Shown: positions 33,449 to 42,796, numbered from the stretch's first letter. The stretch is 64,000 bases of DNA from Nocardia terrae (GCF_009760405.1 NZ_WRPP01000013.1:1-64000); one strand, 5' to 3'. The notes: a model not told the origin generated them from the letters alone. Program-made: numbers and translations.

Positions 33449-33651
33449 CGCGCGTTCAACGCGGCAGCCTCCGAGTGGATTTCGATACCGCCGAAGAAGT
33501 CTCGAACATCTCCCACGAATTCGCGAAGGCCACCGGACCGTTGCTTCCGATCCCGGCCCCGATCGAAGTCGGTGGCGGTCGATTCGGCACAGGGATGCAT
33601 CGGAGAGCCGTTCGCGCCGCCGATGATCGACCGCCGGAGCGAGCCGCGGAA

Positions 33652-34350
33652 CTACTTGGCGTTCTGGACCTTTTGGACGGCGGTGGTGAAGAACTTCTCG
33701 AAGGCGGGCTGGTCCGGGGTGTCGCTCCAGGTCGAGACGCGGACACCGACGGTCAGGCCGCGCACGGTGGCATAGCCCTCGAAGGTGGTCTGGTCGAGGG
33801 GGACGGCGGTGCCGATCGTGGTGGAGCTGGTGGTCTTGTAGGCGATGGCGTCGGTGCCGGACAGGGCGGCGGGGACGGTCAGCTTGTCGAACTTGGTGGT
33901 GGAGTCGGCCTGCTTGCCGTCGGTGTTCGAGCTGACCTTCACCTCGGGGCACTTCTGGTGGTTGTCAACCATTTTCGGGAGATCGGCGACATTGCCGGAG
34001 ACGTAGTCGACGTACATGGTCATGTCCTCGGTGGACGCCACCGAGAACGACGCCTTGGACAGGATGTCCTTCCCGGCCGCGGCCACATCGAGCTGCGGGC
34101 CCTTGCACTCGGCCGGGGTGACGGTGGCGGTGGCCATGGTGGCGCCGAAATTGGACAGGGTCGACTGCAGCTTGTCCTGCGGGATGTCCATCTTCTTGGT
34201 GCCCGAGGGGAATTCGGATTCCACCAGCACCAGCTGGTCCCGGGCCGTGCTCGGAGCGCTGCCGGACTTGGCGGAACCGTCGTTTCCCCCGCAACCGGCA
34301 ATGAGCAGGACCGCGCACGCGGTCGCCGACGCGATAATTCCCTTGGTCAT
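33652..34350 (-). CDS. Secreted lipoprotein of unknown function
   Basis: A 232-residue lipoprotein. N-terminal hydrophobic signal and lipobox LLIAGC, then GGNDGSAKSG linker. The mature domain is Thr/Ser/Lys-rich with no enzyme motif; mycobacterial/nocardial lipoproteins of the DUF5642-like group look similar to the eye. Start ATG 34350 is preferred over 34389 because the basic signal begins there. Monocistronic, leftwards, between the IclR gene and the conservon. Confidence 0.75.
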   Translation of the reverse strand: MTKGIIASATACAVLLIAGCGGNDGSAKSGSAPSTARDQLVLVESEFPSGTKKMDIPQDKLQSTLSNFGATMATATVTPAECKGPQLDVAAAGKDILSKASFSVASTEDMTMYVDYVSGNVADLPKMVDNHQKCPEVKVSSNTDGKQADSTTKFDKLTVPAALSGTDAIAYKTTSSTTIGTAVPLDQTTFEGYATVRGLTVGVRVSTWSDTPDQPAFEKFFTTAVQKVQNAK

Positions 34351-34407
34351 CACCCGGCAGAGTGTGCCAGGGTCGCGCGGCGACCGCATGCGGGGGTGCG
34401 GAGCATC

Positions 34408-35634
34408 TCAGGCCAGGTGGATCGGCAACGCGGCGATGTCGTTCTGGGTCATGACCGGAAGGTTCACGATCTGCTCGACCGGAACGGCCAAGCGCAGATC
34501 GGGGAAGCGGTCGAACAGGGCGGGGAGGCCGATGGACGCTTCCAGACGGGCCAGGGCCGCGCCGGGACAGATGTGCGGGCCGTAGCCGAAGGCGATGTTG
34601 CGGTTGGCCGTCGGCCGGGTGATGTCGAACTCGTCGGCGTCCTCGCCGAACACGGCGGTGTCACGACCGGTGGCACGGTAGGACATGACCACGCCCTCAC
34701 CCTTCTCGATCACCGTGTCGCCGATGGTGATGTCCTCGGTGGCGAAGCGCATGAGCAGATGGGTGACCGGACCGTCCCAGCGCAGGGTCTCCTCGATCAC
34801 CTGCTTCCACTCCACCTCCTCCGCGCGCACCTGCGCGAGCTGCTCGGGGCGGGTCAGCAAGGCGCGCACCGCGTTCAGGATCAGGCTGACCGTGGTCTCG
34901 TGGCCCGCGGCGACCAGCGCCTTGAGGTTGCCGACCACCTCCTCCTCGGTGAGCGGCTCACCGCCCTCGTCGGCCAGGATGAGCGCGCTGGTGAGGTCGT
35001 CGCCGGGTTCGGCGGTCTTGCGGCGGACCATCTCGGTGAAGTAGACGTCCATGTCCTCGATGATCCGCAGCCGCTCGTCCTGCGGGGTCACCATGGAGAA
35101 GAACTTCTTGTACCAGTCCAGCAGCATCGGCTGATCGGCGCGCTCCACGCCCATCAGCTCCGAGATCACCCGCATAGGCAGCGGATAGGCGAAGACCTCC
35201 TTGAGGTCCACGGCCGCGCCGTCCTGGCCCGCCTCGTCCAGATTGTCGAGCAGCTCCTTGGTGAGCCGTTCGATGTTGGGGCGCAACTCCTCCAGACGGC
35301 GCGGGGTCAGCGCCTGGGTGGTCTTGATGCGCAGGCGACGGTGCTCGGGGCCGTCCACGGTGAACATGGAGCGGCCCGCGTCGATCATGCCGATCAGCGG
35401 CCACTGCCGGGTCACCACGCCGTCGGTCCACAGCTTCCAGGCATCGATGTCCTTGATCAGCCTTGTGTCGGTGAGCAATTGGCGGGCGACGGTGTGATCG
35501 GTGACGGTCCAGGCGGGGACGCCCAGCAGCTCGATCCGGGTGATCGCCCCGGCGGCGCGCAGGCGGGCGGTCTCACCCGCGAGATCACCCACCATCGGAT
35601 CGATACTGATGGCGTGTGGGCATGCGGAACTCAC
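34408..35634 (-). CDS. Conservon cytochrome P450 (CYP154-like, CvnF position)
   Basis: A 408-residue soluble P450 with all canonical motifs: I-helix VAAGHETTVSLI, K-helix EETLRWDG (ExxR) and haem loop FGYGPHICPGAALARLE. Last gene of the conservon; its GTG start overlaps the stop of the preceding P450 (GTGA). In actinomycete conservons a CYP157/CYP154 pair is often encoded in exactly this order (established knowledge). Substrate unknown. Confidence 0.87.
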   Translation of the reverse strand: MSSACPHAISIDPMVGDLAGETARLRAAGAITRIELLGVPAWTVTDHTVARQLLTDTRLIKDIDAWKLWTDGVVTRQWPLIGMIDAGRSMFTVDGPEHRRLRIKTTQALTPRRLEELRPNIERLTKELLDNLDEAGQDGAAVDLKEVFAYPLPMRVISELMGVERADQPMLLDWYKKFFSMVTPQDERLRIIEDMDVYFTEMVRRKTAEPGDDLTSALILADEGGEPLTEEEVVGNLKALVAAGHETTVSLILNAVRALLTRPEQLAQVRAEEVEWKQVIEETLRWDGPVTHLLMRFATEDITIGDTVIEKGEGVVMSYRATGRDTAVFGEDADEFDITRPTANRNIAFGYGPHICPGAALARLEASIGLPALFDRFPDLRLAVPVEQIVNLPVMTQNDIAALPIHLA

Positions 35635-36857
35635 TGGAAACCTCCGAGAGCGCGAACAGGTGTGAAAACAACGGGGAGAGAAGCCATTCCCCGCAGGAAC
35701 GGCGAAGGCCGCCGCGTCAGCCGCGGCGCGGGCACCGCGAGATCAATGTCGGGCAGCCGGTCCAGCAGCACCTCGATACCGGTCCGCGCGATGGTCTCGG
35801 CGATCTGCTGCGCCGGGAACGGGCAGCGGTACTCGCCGTGGCTGAAGGCGAAATGCGCGCTGTTGCCGGTATGGGCCGCGGCGCCGACCGACTGGCGCAC
35901 GTGCGGATCGGTATTGGCGGCCGCCAGCCCGAGCAGCAGCAGATCGCCCGCGCGAATCGTCTTGTCCGCCAAGCGAGTATCGCGCGCTGCCCAGCGACCG
36001 GCCAGGATCGAGGTCGGGGAGTCCTCCCACAGCACCTCGTTCATCGCCTGGTCCACACTGCGCCGCCCGCCGCCCAGCGCGGCGGCGAAGCGGTCGTCGG
36101 TGAGCATCAGGCACACCGAGTTGACCAGCCAGTTCGCCGTCGGCAGGTGACCGGCGGCGGTGACCGCCATCAGATCGTTGACGTACTCCTCGTCGGTGAA
36201 CCGCGCCGGGCAGGTCAGCATGCGCGAGACCAGATCCTCACCCGGGGTGGCCTTCTTCACCGCCAGCAGATGCTGCATGTACTGCATGAACTGCCCGTGC
36301 GCCGCCTGGGCGTCCGCGCCGCCGTCGGCCATCACCTTCATCGCGCGGGCCAGGCCGGGGCCCTCGGAATCGGGAAAACCCAAGAGCCAGGCCAGCACCA
36401 GCACCGGCAGCGGCTCGGCGAAATCCGCCACCAGCTCGGCCGTGCCGCGCCCGCAGAAGGCGTCGATCAGCCGATCGGCCGAACTCTCACAGACACGGCG
36501 CAATTCGAAGGGATCCACCGATTCCAGCGCCGGTTCCACCATGGCCAGATGCCGTCGGTGCTCCGCGCCCGCGGTGAAGTAGATCGAGGGCATCGGCGAG
36601 CCCACCATGGGCAGCAGCGGCCAGTCCGGCGGAATATTGGGCCACTGGTTCCACAGGCTGACATCGCGCGGGAACAGCTCGGGCGAACTGGTGACCTGAT
36701 GCATCTCCCGATAGCCCAGCACCAGCCAGGCCGGAATGCCGCCGGGCAACTCGACCGCCGCGAGCGGCCCGTGGTCGCGGCGCATTTCGCGGTAGAGCGC
36801 GTGCGGATCGGTGTGGAAGCGGGGGCCGCTCAGCGGCACGACGCCGGGCTCGGTCAT
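35631..36857 (-). CDS. Conservon cytochrome P450 lacking ExxR (CYP157-like, CvnE)
   Basis: A 408-residue P450-fold protein. The haem loop FSHGEYRCPFPAQ retains the ligand Cys, but the K-helix reads NEVLWEDSPT, with Trp replacing the Arg of ExxR. The I-helix is TAAGHLPTANWL, lacking the normal acid-Thr pair. This matches the CYP157 family, the known P450 family without ExxR. Start ATG 36857 overlaps the CvnD stop (ATGA). It may act in signalling or as an unusual oxygenase together with the downstream CYP154-like protein. Confidence 0.87.
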   Translation of the reverse strand: MTEPGVVPLSGPRFHTDPHALYREMRRDHGPLAAVELPGGIPAWLVLGYREMHQVTSSPELFPRDVSLWNQWPNIPPDWPLLPMVGSPMPSIYFTAGAEHRRHLAMVEPALESVDPFELRRVCESSADRLIDAFCGRGTAELVADFAEPLPVLVLAWLLGFPDSEGPGLARAMKVMADGGADAQAAHGQFMQYMQHLLAVKKATPGEDLVSRMLTCPARFTDEEYVNDLMAVTAAGHLPTANWLVNSVCLMLTDDRFAAALGGGRRSVDQAMNEVLWEDSPTSILAGRWAARDTRLADKTIRAGDLLLLGLAAANTDPHVRQSVGAAAHTGNSAHFAFSHGEYRCPFPAQQIAETIARTGIEVLLDRLPDIDLAVPAPRLTRRPSPFLRGMASLPVVFTPVRALGGFQ

Positions 36858-37471
36858 GCGGGACTCCTCCAACGGGCGGTCTCCGGGTGATGGAGGTGCT
36901 CGACCAGGGTGATCAGGACCTGCTTGCAGGCGTCGCGGTCGCGGGCGTCGCAGTCGACCAGCGGGATGTGCGAATCCAGATCCAGCGCCTCGCGCACTTC
37001 CGACAGCGCCGACCCGGGGCTGAAGTTGTTGCACGCCACGATGAACGGCATGCGCTGGTGTTCCAGGCGGTCGATGGCGTACCAGGAGTCGGCGATGCGG
37101 CGCTGGTCCACCAGCACGATCGCGCCCAGCGCCCCGCTGAACAGCCGGTCCCACAGGAACCAGAAGCGTTCCTGGCCGGGGGCTCCGAACAGATACAGCA
37201 CGTGCTCGTCGTCGATGGTGATGCGGCCGAAGTCGAAAGCCACCGTGGTCGTGGACTTTCCGGCGATTCCCGCCAGATCGTCGACCTCGCTGCCGGCCTG
37301 GGTCATGGTGGCCTCGGTGTCGAGCGGGCGGATCTCGGAGATCGAGCGCACCATAGTGGTCTTGCCGACCCCGAAGCCGCCCACGATGACGATCTTCAAA
37401 CCCTGGCGGGCCGCGGCGGACAGGGGCGCGTCGGCGCGCGCGGGACGGGTATCAGAGCTTGCGGAGTCCAA
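36854..37471 (-). CDS. cvnD: Conservon small GTPase-like protein CvnD
   Basis: A 205-residue Ras-like ATP/GTP-binding protein. Walker A/G1 loop VGGFGVGKTTMVRSIS, G3-like LFGAPGQERFWFLWD, and CNNF as a degenerate G4. It is the switch component of conservons, acting with a roadblock protein (CvnB) and a kinase-like sensor (CvnA). The first possible start is TTG 37471, inside the end of cvnC (20-base overlap); a later GTG cannot be excluded. No signal for membrane attachment. Confidence 0.87.
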   Translation of the reverse strand: MDSASSDTRPARADAPLSAAARQGLKIVIVGGFGVGKTTMVRSISEIRPLDTEATMTQAGSEVDDLAGIAGKSTTTVAFDFGRITIDDEHVLYLFGAPGQERFWFLWDRLFSGALGAIVLVDQRRIADSWYAIDRLEHQRMPFIVACNNFSPGSALSEVREALDLDSHIPLVDCDARDRDACKQVLITLVEHLHHPETARWRSPA

Positions 37472-37805
37472 CGAGCACCTTTTCCAGCGTGTTGGTGTCG
37501 GGCACCCAATTCGATTGCCGCGAAGCGTGATCCGGGTGACGCACGGTGATCTTGCCCGCGTGCAGCAGGTCCGACAGCAGAATGACGGTGATGCCGACCG
37601 GCAGGCGCAGCTCGGCCGCGATCTCCACCACCGCGGTCGGCGCGCGGCACATGTCGAGGATGGCGGCGTGCTCGGATTGCATGCCGCGCACCGGATCGCA
37701 TTCGCTCACCACCAGGGTCACCAGATCGAAAGCGTCCGAATCCGGTTGGCTGCGACCGCCGGTCAGCGTGTAGAGCCGATCCGGATCCTCGTCTGGCCTG
37801 GTCAC
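37452..37805 (-). CDS. cvnC: Conservon DUF742 protein CvnC
   Basis: A 117-residue DUF742 protein. The conserved part reads RLYTLTGGRSQP near the start and a winged-helix-like region (AAILDMCRAPTAVVEIAAEL, then RLPVGITVILLSDLL). Starts at GTG 37805 overlapping the cvnB stop (GTGA). Likely bridges the sensor/roadblock layer and the GTPase; the precise role is not established. Confidence 0.87.
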   Translation of the reverse strand: MTRPDEDPDRLYTLTGGRSQPDSDAFDLVTLVVSECDPVRGMQSEHAAILDMCRAPTAVVEIAAELRLPVGITVILLSDLLHAGKITVRHPDHASRQSNWVPDTNTLEKVLVGLRKL

Positions 37806-38215
37806 GACACGCTCGCCCCCGGAACCCGCGGCGCGGCCGTCAAATGCTCGCCGAGCTGCTCGACCAGCTCGCGCATCTGATGGCCCACCAGCCCCGCGTC
37901 GGCGTCCTCCGCGGCCACCACCGCGATATGCGCCCCCACCCCGGCCTCCACGATGAACAGAATCCCGCCGTAGAACTCGGTCATCGACTGCCGAACCCCA
38001 CCCCGGCCGTCCCCGAACTCCACCGACGCGCCGTGCGAAAGACTCTGAATCCCCGCCGCGATGGCCGCCAGCTGATCCGCGCTGTCGGTCCCCAGCCCCG
38101 CCGTATGACAGATCTTCAACCCGTCCCCCGACAGCAGCAGCGCATGCCGCGCCCGCGGCGTACGCACCAGCAGCTGCTCCAACAGCCAACCCAAATCTGT
38201 GGCGGACGGTGTCAT
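37802..38215 (-). CDS. cvnB: Conservon roadblock/LC7 protein CvnB
   Basis: A 137-residue roadblock/LC7-domain protein (LLLSGDGLKICHTAGL, AAIAAGIQSLSHGA, GGILFIVEAGVGAHIAVVAAEDADAG). These proteins act as regulators of small GTPases (MglB-like). Start ATG 38215, chosen as the first ATG before the domain; 64 bases downstream of cvnA. Confidence 0.87.
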   Translation of the reverse strand: MTPSATDLGWLLEQLLVRTPRARHALLLSGDGLKICHTAGLGTDSADQLAAIAAGIQSLSHGASVEFGDGRGGVRQSMTEFYGGILFIVEAGVGAHIAVVAAEDADAGLVGHQMRELVEQLGEHLTAAPRVPGASVS

Positions 38216-38279
38216 CGATCGGTCTCCGAGAGGGTCGCAGGGATGGGAAACGCGCCACCGCGGTAGTCGTGGGACGCGG

Positions 38280-40133
38280 TCATCGCTCGAGCTCCGAGGG
38301 GGCCTCGGACGCAGGAAATGGTGTGCCACCATACGTTTCGCGGTGCGGGCCATCGTGTCGGAAGCCGGGCGACCGCGGGCCGGTGCTGTCCTCGGCGACC
38401 GACGCGGGTGGAGTGGCGGCGGGGAAGGAGCCCGTGTCGTAGCGGGCCGCGGCGCGCGCGTTCTCGCGAAACTCGCCGCGCCGCACCGCGTCCAGCAGCG
38501 AGGACGGGAGCAGCGACGTGTCGTCGCCGCTGCCGGTGTCGGGTCCCGGGCGGTTCGGTGACGGCGCGGCCGAGGCGGGTTCGCCGCCGGGCGGCACCAC
38601 GCCACCGGCCGAACCGGTCGGCGTGGCGTGGTCTCCGGGACCGGCCGGACCGAGGTTGGTGAGCGGTGAAGTCGTTGAGCCGCCGGGGACTCCGCGGCCG
38701 GAAACAGCGCGTTGGAAGGCCGCCATCGCCGAGGGGCGGGCGGGTGGGCGCGGCGGGGGAGCGGTGGCCGGGGCGGCGAGGCCGTCCGGGTGTACCGCCG
38801 CGAGGGTGCTGCCGCGGCGGCGCTTGGGGAGGCCGCTGGAAGTGGCTGCGTGCTGAGCGATTTCGTCGAGGCTCGCGGCTGGAGCCGCCGGGGGCAGGTC
38901 GACTATGGGGATCGGCCCGCTGACCGCCGCAGGGGGAAGAATCGCCGCCGGGCTGGTGTCGGCTCTGTCCGAGGTGGAATCTTGGCTGCTGGCAGCGGGG
39001 TTCGCGGGTCGGGCGGCATCCGCCCCTACCGGGGTGAGGCGGTTGAAGGTGCCGGAATTGCGCTCCAGGCGGGTGGTCAGTTCGCGGGGGACGACCACCA
39101 CGACCGCGGTGCCGCCGATGGCTGAGGGGCGGTAGCTGACGGTGAGGTCGTGCTTGCGGGCCAGGTGGCCGACGACCGCCAGGCCGAGGCGGGTGCCCGA
39201 CAAGGACGACAGGTCGGCTCGGCGGTGCTCGCGGGAGACCGCGGATTCGGCGCGGCGCAAGGCGGATTCGCTCATGACCAGGCCGCTGTCCTCGATGGTG
39301 ATCACGATGCCGGCGGGAACCTCGGCGGCGTAGACGTGGACCTCGGTGGTGGGCGGGGAGAAGTTGCAGGCGTTGTCGAGCAACTCGGCCAGCGCGTGCA
39401 TGATGCCCTCGGCGGCATGCCCTGCGATGGCGATCTCGGTGATGGCGCGCAACCGGACGCGCTGATACCCGGCGACCCGGCCCATCGCGCCGCGCAGGAT
39501 CGACTCCATGGCAATGGGTTTGGCCCAGCGGCGGCCCGAGCGCGCGCCGCTGAGCACGGCGATGCTGTCCGCCAGCCGCCCCGCCTGGGCGGTGCGGTGA
39601 TCGAGTTCGAGCAGATCGGCCAGCACCTTCGGATCGGCGTGCCGATGTTCCATCTCGCGCAGTTCGGCCAGCATGCTGGTGCTCATCGCCTGCATACGAC
39701 CCGCCGCCCCGGCGAAGGCGGCCATGGCCGCGGCACGCCGGTTCTCGCTTTCCCTGGCCGTGCGGGAGTGCTGGTTCACCTGCTCCTGGAGGCCGTGAAT
39801 CCTGGCCTCCGACTCGGCGATTCGCGCCTGCGTCGCCGACATGGCCGTCGCGACATGGGCTTCGGCCTGCGCCCGATAGCCCAGCGCCTCCTGCCGGACC
39901 CAGCGCACCCGCTCCCGGTAGTACACCGCCATCGTGATCGCGGCGGTCAGCGACAGCGCCGCCACACTCGCACCGATCGCCAGCGGCAACCGGAATTCAT
40001 TGGGGGCGAAGAAGACCGCGACCGCCACCCCGCCCGCCGTGATTGCCAGCGCCCCCGCCGACATCGCATAGGGCAGGCGCTGACTCCGAACGGTATGGTG
40101 CTCCCCGCTCGGCGGATTCACTGATTCCGACAC
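38280..40133 (-). CDS. cvnA: Conservon sensor histidine kinase-like protein CvnA
   Basis: A 617-residue membrane sensor. Two transmembrane helices lie near the N-terminus (SAGALAITAGGVAVAVFF and LAIGASVAALSLTAAITMAV), followed by a coiled-coil linker (RQEALGYRAQAEAHVATAMS). The HATPase domain has the N-box ELLDNACNFSPP, G1 IEDSG and GTRLGLAVVG. No convincing phospho-acceptor His was seen. The C-terminal ~230 residues are Pro/Ala/Gly-rich and disordered. Start GTG 40133 is uncertain within the longer frame to 40256. Opens the six-gene cluster cvnA-B-C-D-P450-P450. Confidence 0.87.
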   Translation of the reverse strand: MSESVNPPSGEHHTVRSQRLPYAMSAGALAITAGGVAVAVFFAPNEFRLPLAIGASVAALSLTAAITMAVYYRERVRWVRQEALGYRAQAEAHVATAMSATQARIAESEARIHGLQEQVNQHSRTARESENRRAAAMAAFAGAAGRMQAMSTSMLAELREMEHRHADPKVLADLLELDHRTAQAGRLADSIAVLSGARSGRRWAKPIAMESILRGAMGRVAGYQRVRLRAITEIAIAGHAAEGIMHALAELLDNACNFSPPTTEVHVYAAEVPAGIVITIEDSGLVMSESALRRAESAVSREHRRADLSSLSGTRLGLAVVGHLARKHDLTVSYRPSAIGGTAVVVVVPRELTTRLERNSGTFNRLTPVGADAARPANPAASSQDSTSDRADTSPAAILPPAAVSGPIPIVDLPPAAPAASLDEIAQHAATSSGLPKRRRGSTLAAVHPDGLAAPATAPPPRPPARPSAMAAFQRAVSGRGVPGGSTTSPLTNLGPAGPGDHATPTGSAGGVVPPGGEPASAAPSPNRPGPDTGSGDDTSLLPSSLLDAVRRGEFRENARAAARYDTGSFPAATPPASVAEDSTGPRSPGFRHDGPHRETYGGTPFPASEAPSELER

Positions 40134-40330
40134 GCTCCGTACTTCCGCACTACCTCGACCTGGGCGAACGCCCGGGTGCCCCCGACCGCACCCGGGTGCG
40201 CGGGCCGTGCGAAATGCGCGGACCGACAAGCGGATTCGGATCTGCCGGACGAGCATAAGCGCACCGAACCCACCGCGCTACCCGAGCGCGAAGCCGCTGG
40301 CAAACGCCGGTCCCGATGATCGGAATCCGC

Positions 40331-41008
40331 TCAGGCGCGGGAGAGCACGTGGTTGCGGGTACTGCTGACGCCGTAGCCGAGCACGGCCGCCAGATACAGC
40401 ACCAGCGCCGCCGCGGGCAGCAGCAGGCCGATCGCCGCGATCACGTCGAAGACCACGAAACCCACGACGGCCTGCATGCTCTCGCGCCGGGCGAAGACGG
40501 CGTCGTAGCCGGGCTCGAACAGATCCGGATCGCGGCGCAGCGCGATCCACATCACGAACCAGGCCGCCGCCTGCAACGCGCCCACCACACCGTAGAAGGC
40601 CGTCGCCACTCTCGCATTCCAGCCGCCGTCCTCGAGATGGTGGGCCAGCACGGTGGTCGGGAACGGCAGGAACGCCACCGCCAGGAGCAGCAGCAGATTG
40701 CCGCAGTGCAGCAGGCCGTCCATCTTCCGGATCCGGCCGAAGAAGCGGTGGTGGCACAGCCATATCACGCCGACGGTCAGAAACGAACCGGCATAGGCGA
40801 GGTAGCTGGGCCACAGGCCGGTGAGCTCGTGCCACAGATTGCCGTCCTCGGTCTCGGGGACGCGGATCTCGAGGACCAGCAGGGTGATCGCGATGGCCAT
40901 GACGCCGTCGCTGAAGGTCTCCACGCGGGTGGTGTCGGTCAGCCGGGAATTACGCTCGGTGGCCGGGCTCGGCGCGGGGTCGGAAGTGAGGGAATCCGGG
41001 TGCTGCAT
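40331..41008 (-). CDS. TMEM175-family potassium channel-like protein
   Basis: A 225-residue, six-helix protein with the TMEM175/DUF1211 hallmark RVETFSDGVMAIAITLLVLE after a short N-terminal tail, and two HH pairs (LCHHRFF, LAHHLED). Bacterial TMEM175 proteins form K+-permeable channels. Start ATG 41008. Stands alone, leftwards. Confidence 0.85.
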   Translation of the reverse strand: MQHPDSLTSDPAPSPATERNSRLTDTTRVETFSDGVMAIAITLLVLEIRVPETEDGNLWHELTGLWPSYLAYAGSFLTVGVIWLCHHRFFGRIRKMDGLLHCGNLLLLLAVAFLPFPTTVLAHHLEDGGWNARVATAFYGVVGALQAAAWFVMWIALRRDPDLFEPGYDAVFARRESMQAVVGFVVFDVIAAIGLLLPAAALVLYLAAVLGYGVSSTRNHVLSRA

Positions 41009-41032
41009 ACCGGCATTATCGAAGCCGAGCGG

Positions 41033-41713
41033 TCAGGCGTCGATGTCTTCGAGTTCCTGGTCGCGCATGCGCCGGCCGGCGATCAGTGACCCGAGGGCGA
41101 ATCCGAAGATCGGGATGCTGACGATCGGCGACCATGAATTCACCTGCGGTCCCGCTGGGTGCAGCAGCGTCACCACCCGGATGATCGCCAGCGTCAGACC
41201 GCTCAATCCGCCGAACATGTACAGCGACAACGGTAATCGGAATCGCGTCGGCACGCTGCGATAGCTGAGCACGGACCCGGCCAGCACCGCGGCGTTCACC
41301 GCCAGGCCCGCCAGCGCCAGAATCCAGTTGTGCGTCTGCACGGTCACCGACGAGGGATGCAGCGGGTCGTAGGTGAGCAACATCGCGGCTTCGACCGCGA
41401 GCAGCCCGATGTAGAAGGCCCGCTTCAACAGCGCCCGTCCCCAGGCGTCTGCCACGGTCACCCCGATCAGGGCTCCGGCCGCGACCAGCGACACATCCGC
41501 GATCAGCCCCGGGAAGCCCTCGAAATGCCCACTCGGCAAGGTCATCCGATTGGCCGACCCGTTGACGGCGGGGGTGCGCAGCACCGCCCAGACCGCGAGC
41601 AACGCCATACCGATCGTGAAGGGCCGCGATTCGGGGGCCTTCCAGCGGGGCAGCCGGGCCGCCGCCGCGGCGAGCGCGCACAGGGCGGCGAGGATCGGCG
41701 CGATATTGCTCAC
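41033..41713 (-). CDS. Polytopic membrane protein paired with a HTH regulator
   Basis: A 226-residue protein with about six transmembrane helices (APILAALCALAAAAARLP at the start; LALAGLAVNAAVLAGSVL; IVSIPIFGFALGSLIAG near the end), no motif recognised, but similar in look to MAB_1171c-type actinobacterial membrane proteins. Its GTG start overlaps the stop of the upstream HTH gene (GTGA), so the two are translated together. Confidence 0.7.
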   Translation of the reverse strand: MSNIAPILAALCALAAAAARLPRWKAPESRPFTIGMALLAVWAVLRTPAVNGSANRMTLPSGHFEGFPGLIADVSLVAAGALIGVTVADAWGRALLKRAFYIGLLAVEAAMLLTYDPLHPSSVTVQTHNWILALAGLAVNAAVLAGSVLSYRSVPTRFRLPLSLYMFGGLSGLTLAIIRVVTLLHPAGPQVNSWSPIVSIPIFGFALGSLIAGRRMRDQELEDIDA

Positions 41714-42069
41714 CGGAACAGCCTCGCCCCGGCCTCCCCGCGCGATGGTCTGCGCTCCGGCGTGTCCTCCGCCTCTTTATCCCTCCGCAACAACTCGGTG
41801 AGCAGTTGCCGCGTGGAGGCTTGCCGGATCGCGCTGCCGGACCCGGCCCGCTGCGCCTCGGCCTCGGTAATGATCCCCGCCACCACCTGCACCTCCACCG
41901 GATTGGCGCTGTAGGCCCGAGCGATCTCGATCAGCGTCTCCACCGGCGGTGTCGGCAACGCCAGATGCCGCGCCAGGGTGGCCTGCGGAATCCCCGTCAC
42001 CACCGCCATGGCCCGAGTGCTGTCCCCACCGGTCAGCTCCTCGATCCACCCTTTCAGCTGATCATGCAC
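41710..42069 (-). CDS. Small helix-turn-helix regulator
   Basis: A 119-residue protein with an XRE-like helix-turn-helix in its centre (MAVVTGIPQATLARHLALP, LIEIARAYSANPVEVQVVAG). Start GTG 42069 fits the beginning of the fold; the frame reaches 42108 without a ribosome site. Overlaps the next gene (membrane protein) by four bases; likely its regulator. Confidence 0.7.
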   Translation of the reverse strand: MHDQLKGWIEELTGGDSTRAMAVVTGIPQATLARHLALPTPPVETLIEIARAYSANPVEVQVVAGIITEAEAQRAGSGSAIRQASTRQLLTELLRRDKEAEDTPERRPSRGEAGARLFR

Positions 42070-42412
42070 GCACCGATTCTCGCATGCGCCGCCCCAGCTT
42101 CGAGACATGGCATACGAGTTCGCGGACTGTGCCCGTCGCAGCGGCGCGGATCCCCGCTCGTGCTGCCGGCGACCGCCCTCTCGACGCGGATCGTGCCGAC
42201 CGCCGGCGGTCCCGGAATCGGTCAGGCAGCGCGTCCGGCCGGCTGGCGGTGACGGTGGTCATCGGCACCGATATCCGGTCTTCGCCGAGTACATCCGTTG
42301 CGGCTTACCGGTGGAACGCGGCGGCTGGAATCGTGCTGTGGCCGGAGGGTTCCCATGGCTGCGCGCAAGTTCTGCGGCGATGCCGCGGGAGACGTGCGGA
42401 ACGGGTTGGAGT
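42070..42412. other. Gene-free stretch (343 bases)
   Basis: No convincing gene, RNA or repeat. The open frames crossing it have Arg/Pro/Ala-rich translations typical of non-coding GC-rich DNA. It holds the promoter of the HTH gene at its left end and the trailing end of the 71-residue gene at its right end. Confidence 0.5.
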
Positions 42413-42628
42413 TCAGCGGCTTCCGGTGCGGACGCCGTCTCGGATCTGGTACACGCGGGAGGTGGTGATGTCGCCCGCGGCCTTGGCGATGAGAAAGACG
42501 CGCTCGCCGGCGGCGGTGGCGTTCTTGATCTTGTCGCGCCAGATCGCGTCGGCGGCCTGGGCGGCCTGCTTGGCGGCTTCGCGGGCGCGGGTGGCTTCGC
42601 GGATGTCGTTCAGCAGCGGGGTGGTCAT
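42413..42628 (-). CDS. Small protein with HTH-like C-terminal half
   Basis: A 71-residue protein, strongly helical and Ala/Lys/Arg-rich (LNDIREATRAREAAKQAAQA), ending GERVFLIAKAAGDITTSRVYQIRDG, which resembles a resolvase-like helix-turn-helix. ATG 42628 is preceded by GAAAGG seven bases away. Orphan; function unknown. Confidence 0.65.
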   Translation of the reverse strand: MTTPLLNDIREATRAREAAKQAAQAADAIWRDKIKNATAAGERVFLIAKAAGDITTSRVYQIRDGVRTGSR

Positions 42629-42773
42629 GAGACACCTTTCGTCGTCCCGGGGGTGGGCGGCGGGTCTCGCCGCGGTTACCAAACTATTCGGTCGTATGAG
42701 TCGAAGTCAAGGCTGCTTGCCTCGAAAATGGATCACACTCGGTTCGCTCTCGGAGAAACCTTCACGACTCCGC

Positions 42774-42796
42774 TTGACCTCAACGTAAGTCGAGGT
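42774..42796 (+). promoter_or_regulatory. MerR-type promoter/operator
   Basis: TTGACC (42774-42779) is a -35-like hexamer. A dyad ACCTCAAC - GTAA - GTCGAGGT (one mismatch) overlaps it, as in promoters that MerR-family activators twist. It lies about 50 bases before the quinone oxidoreductase start. No MerR gene is in the window. Confidence 0.5.
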
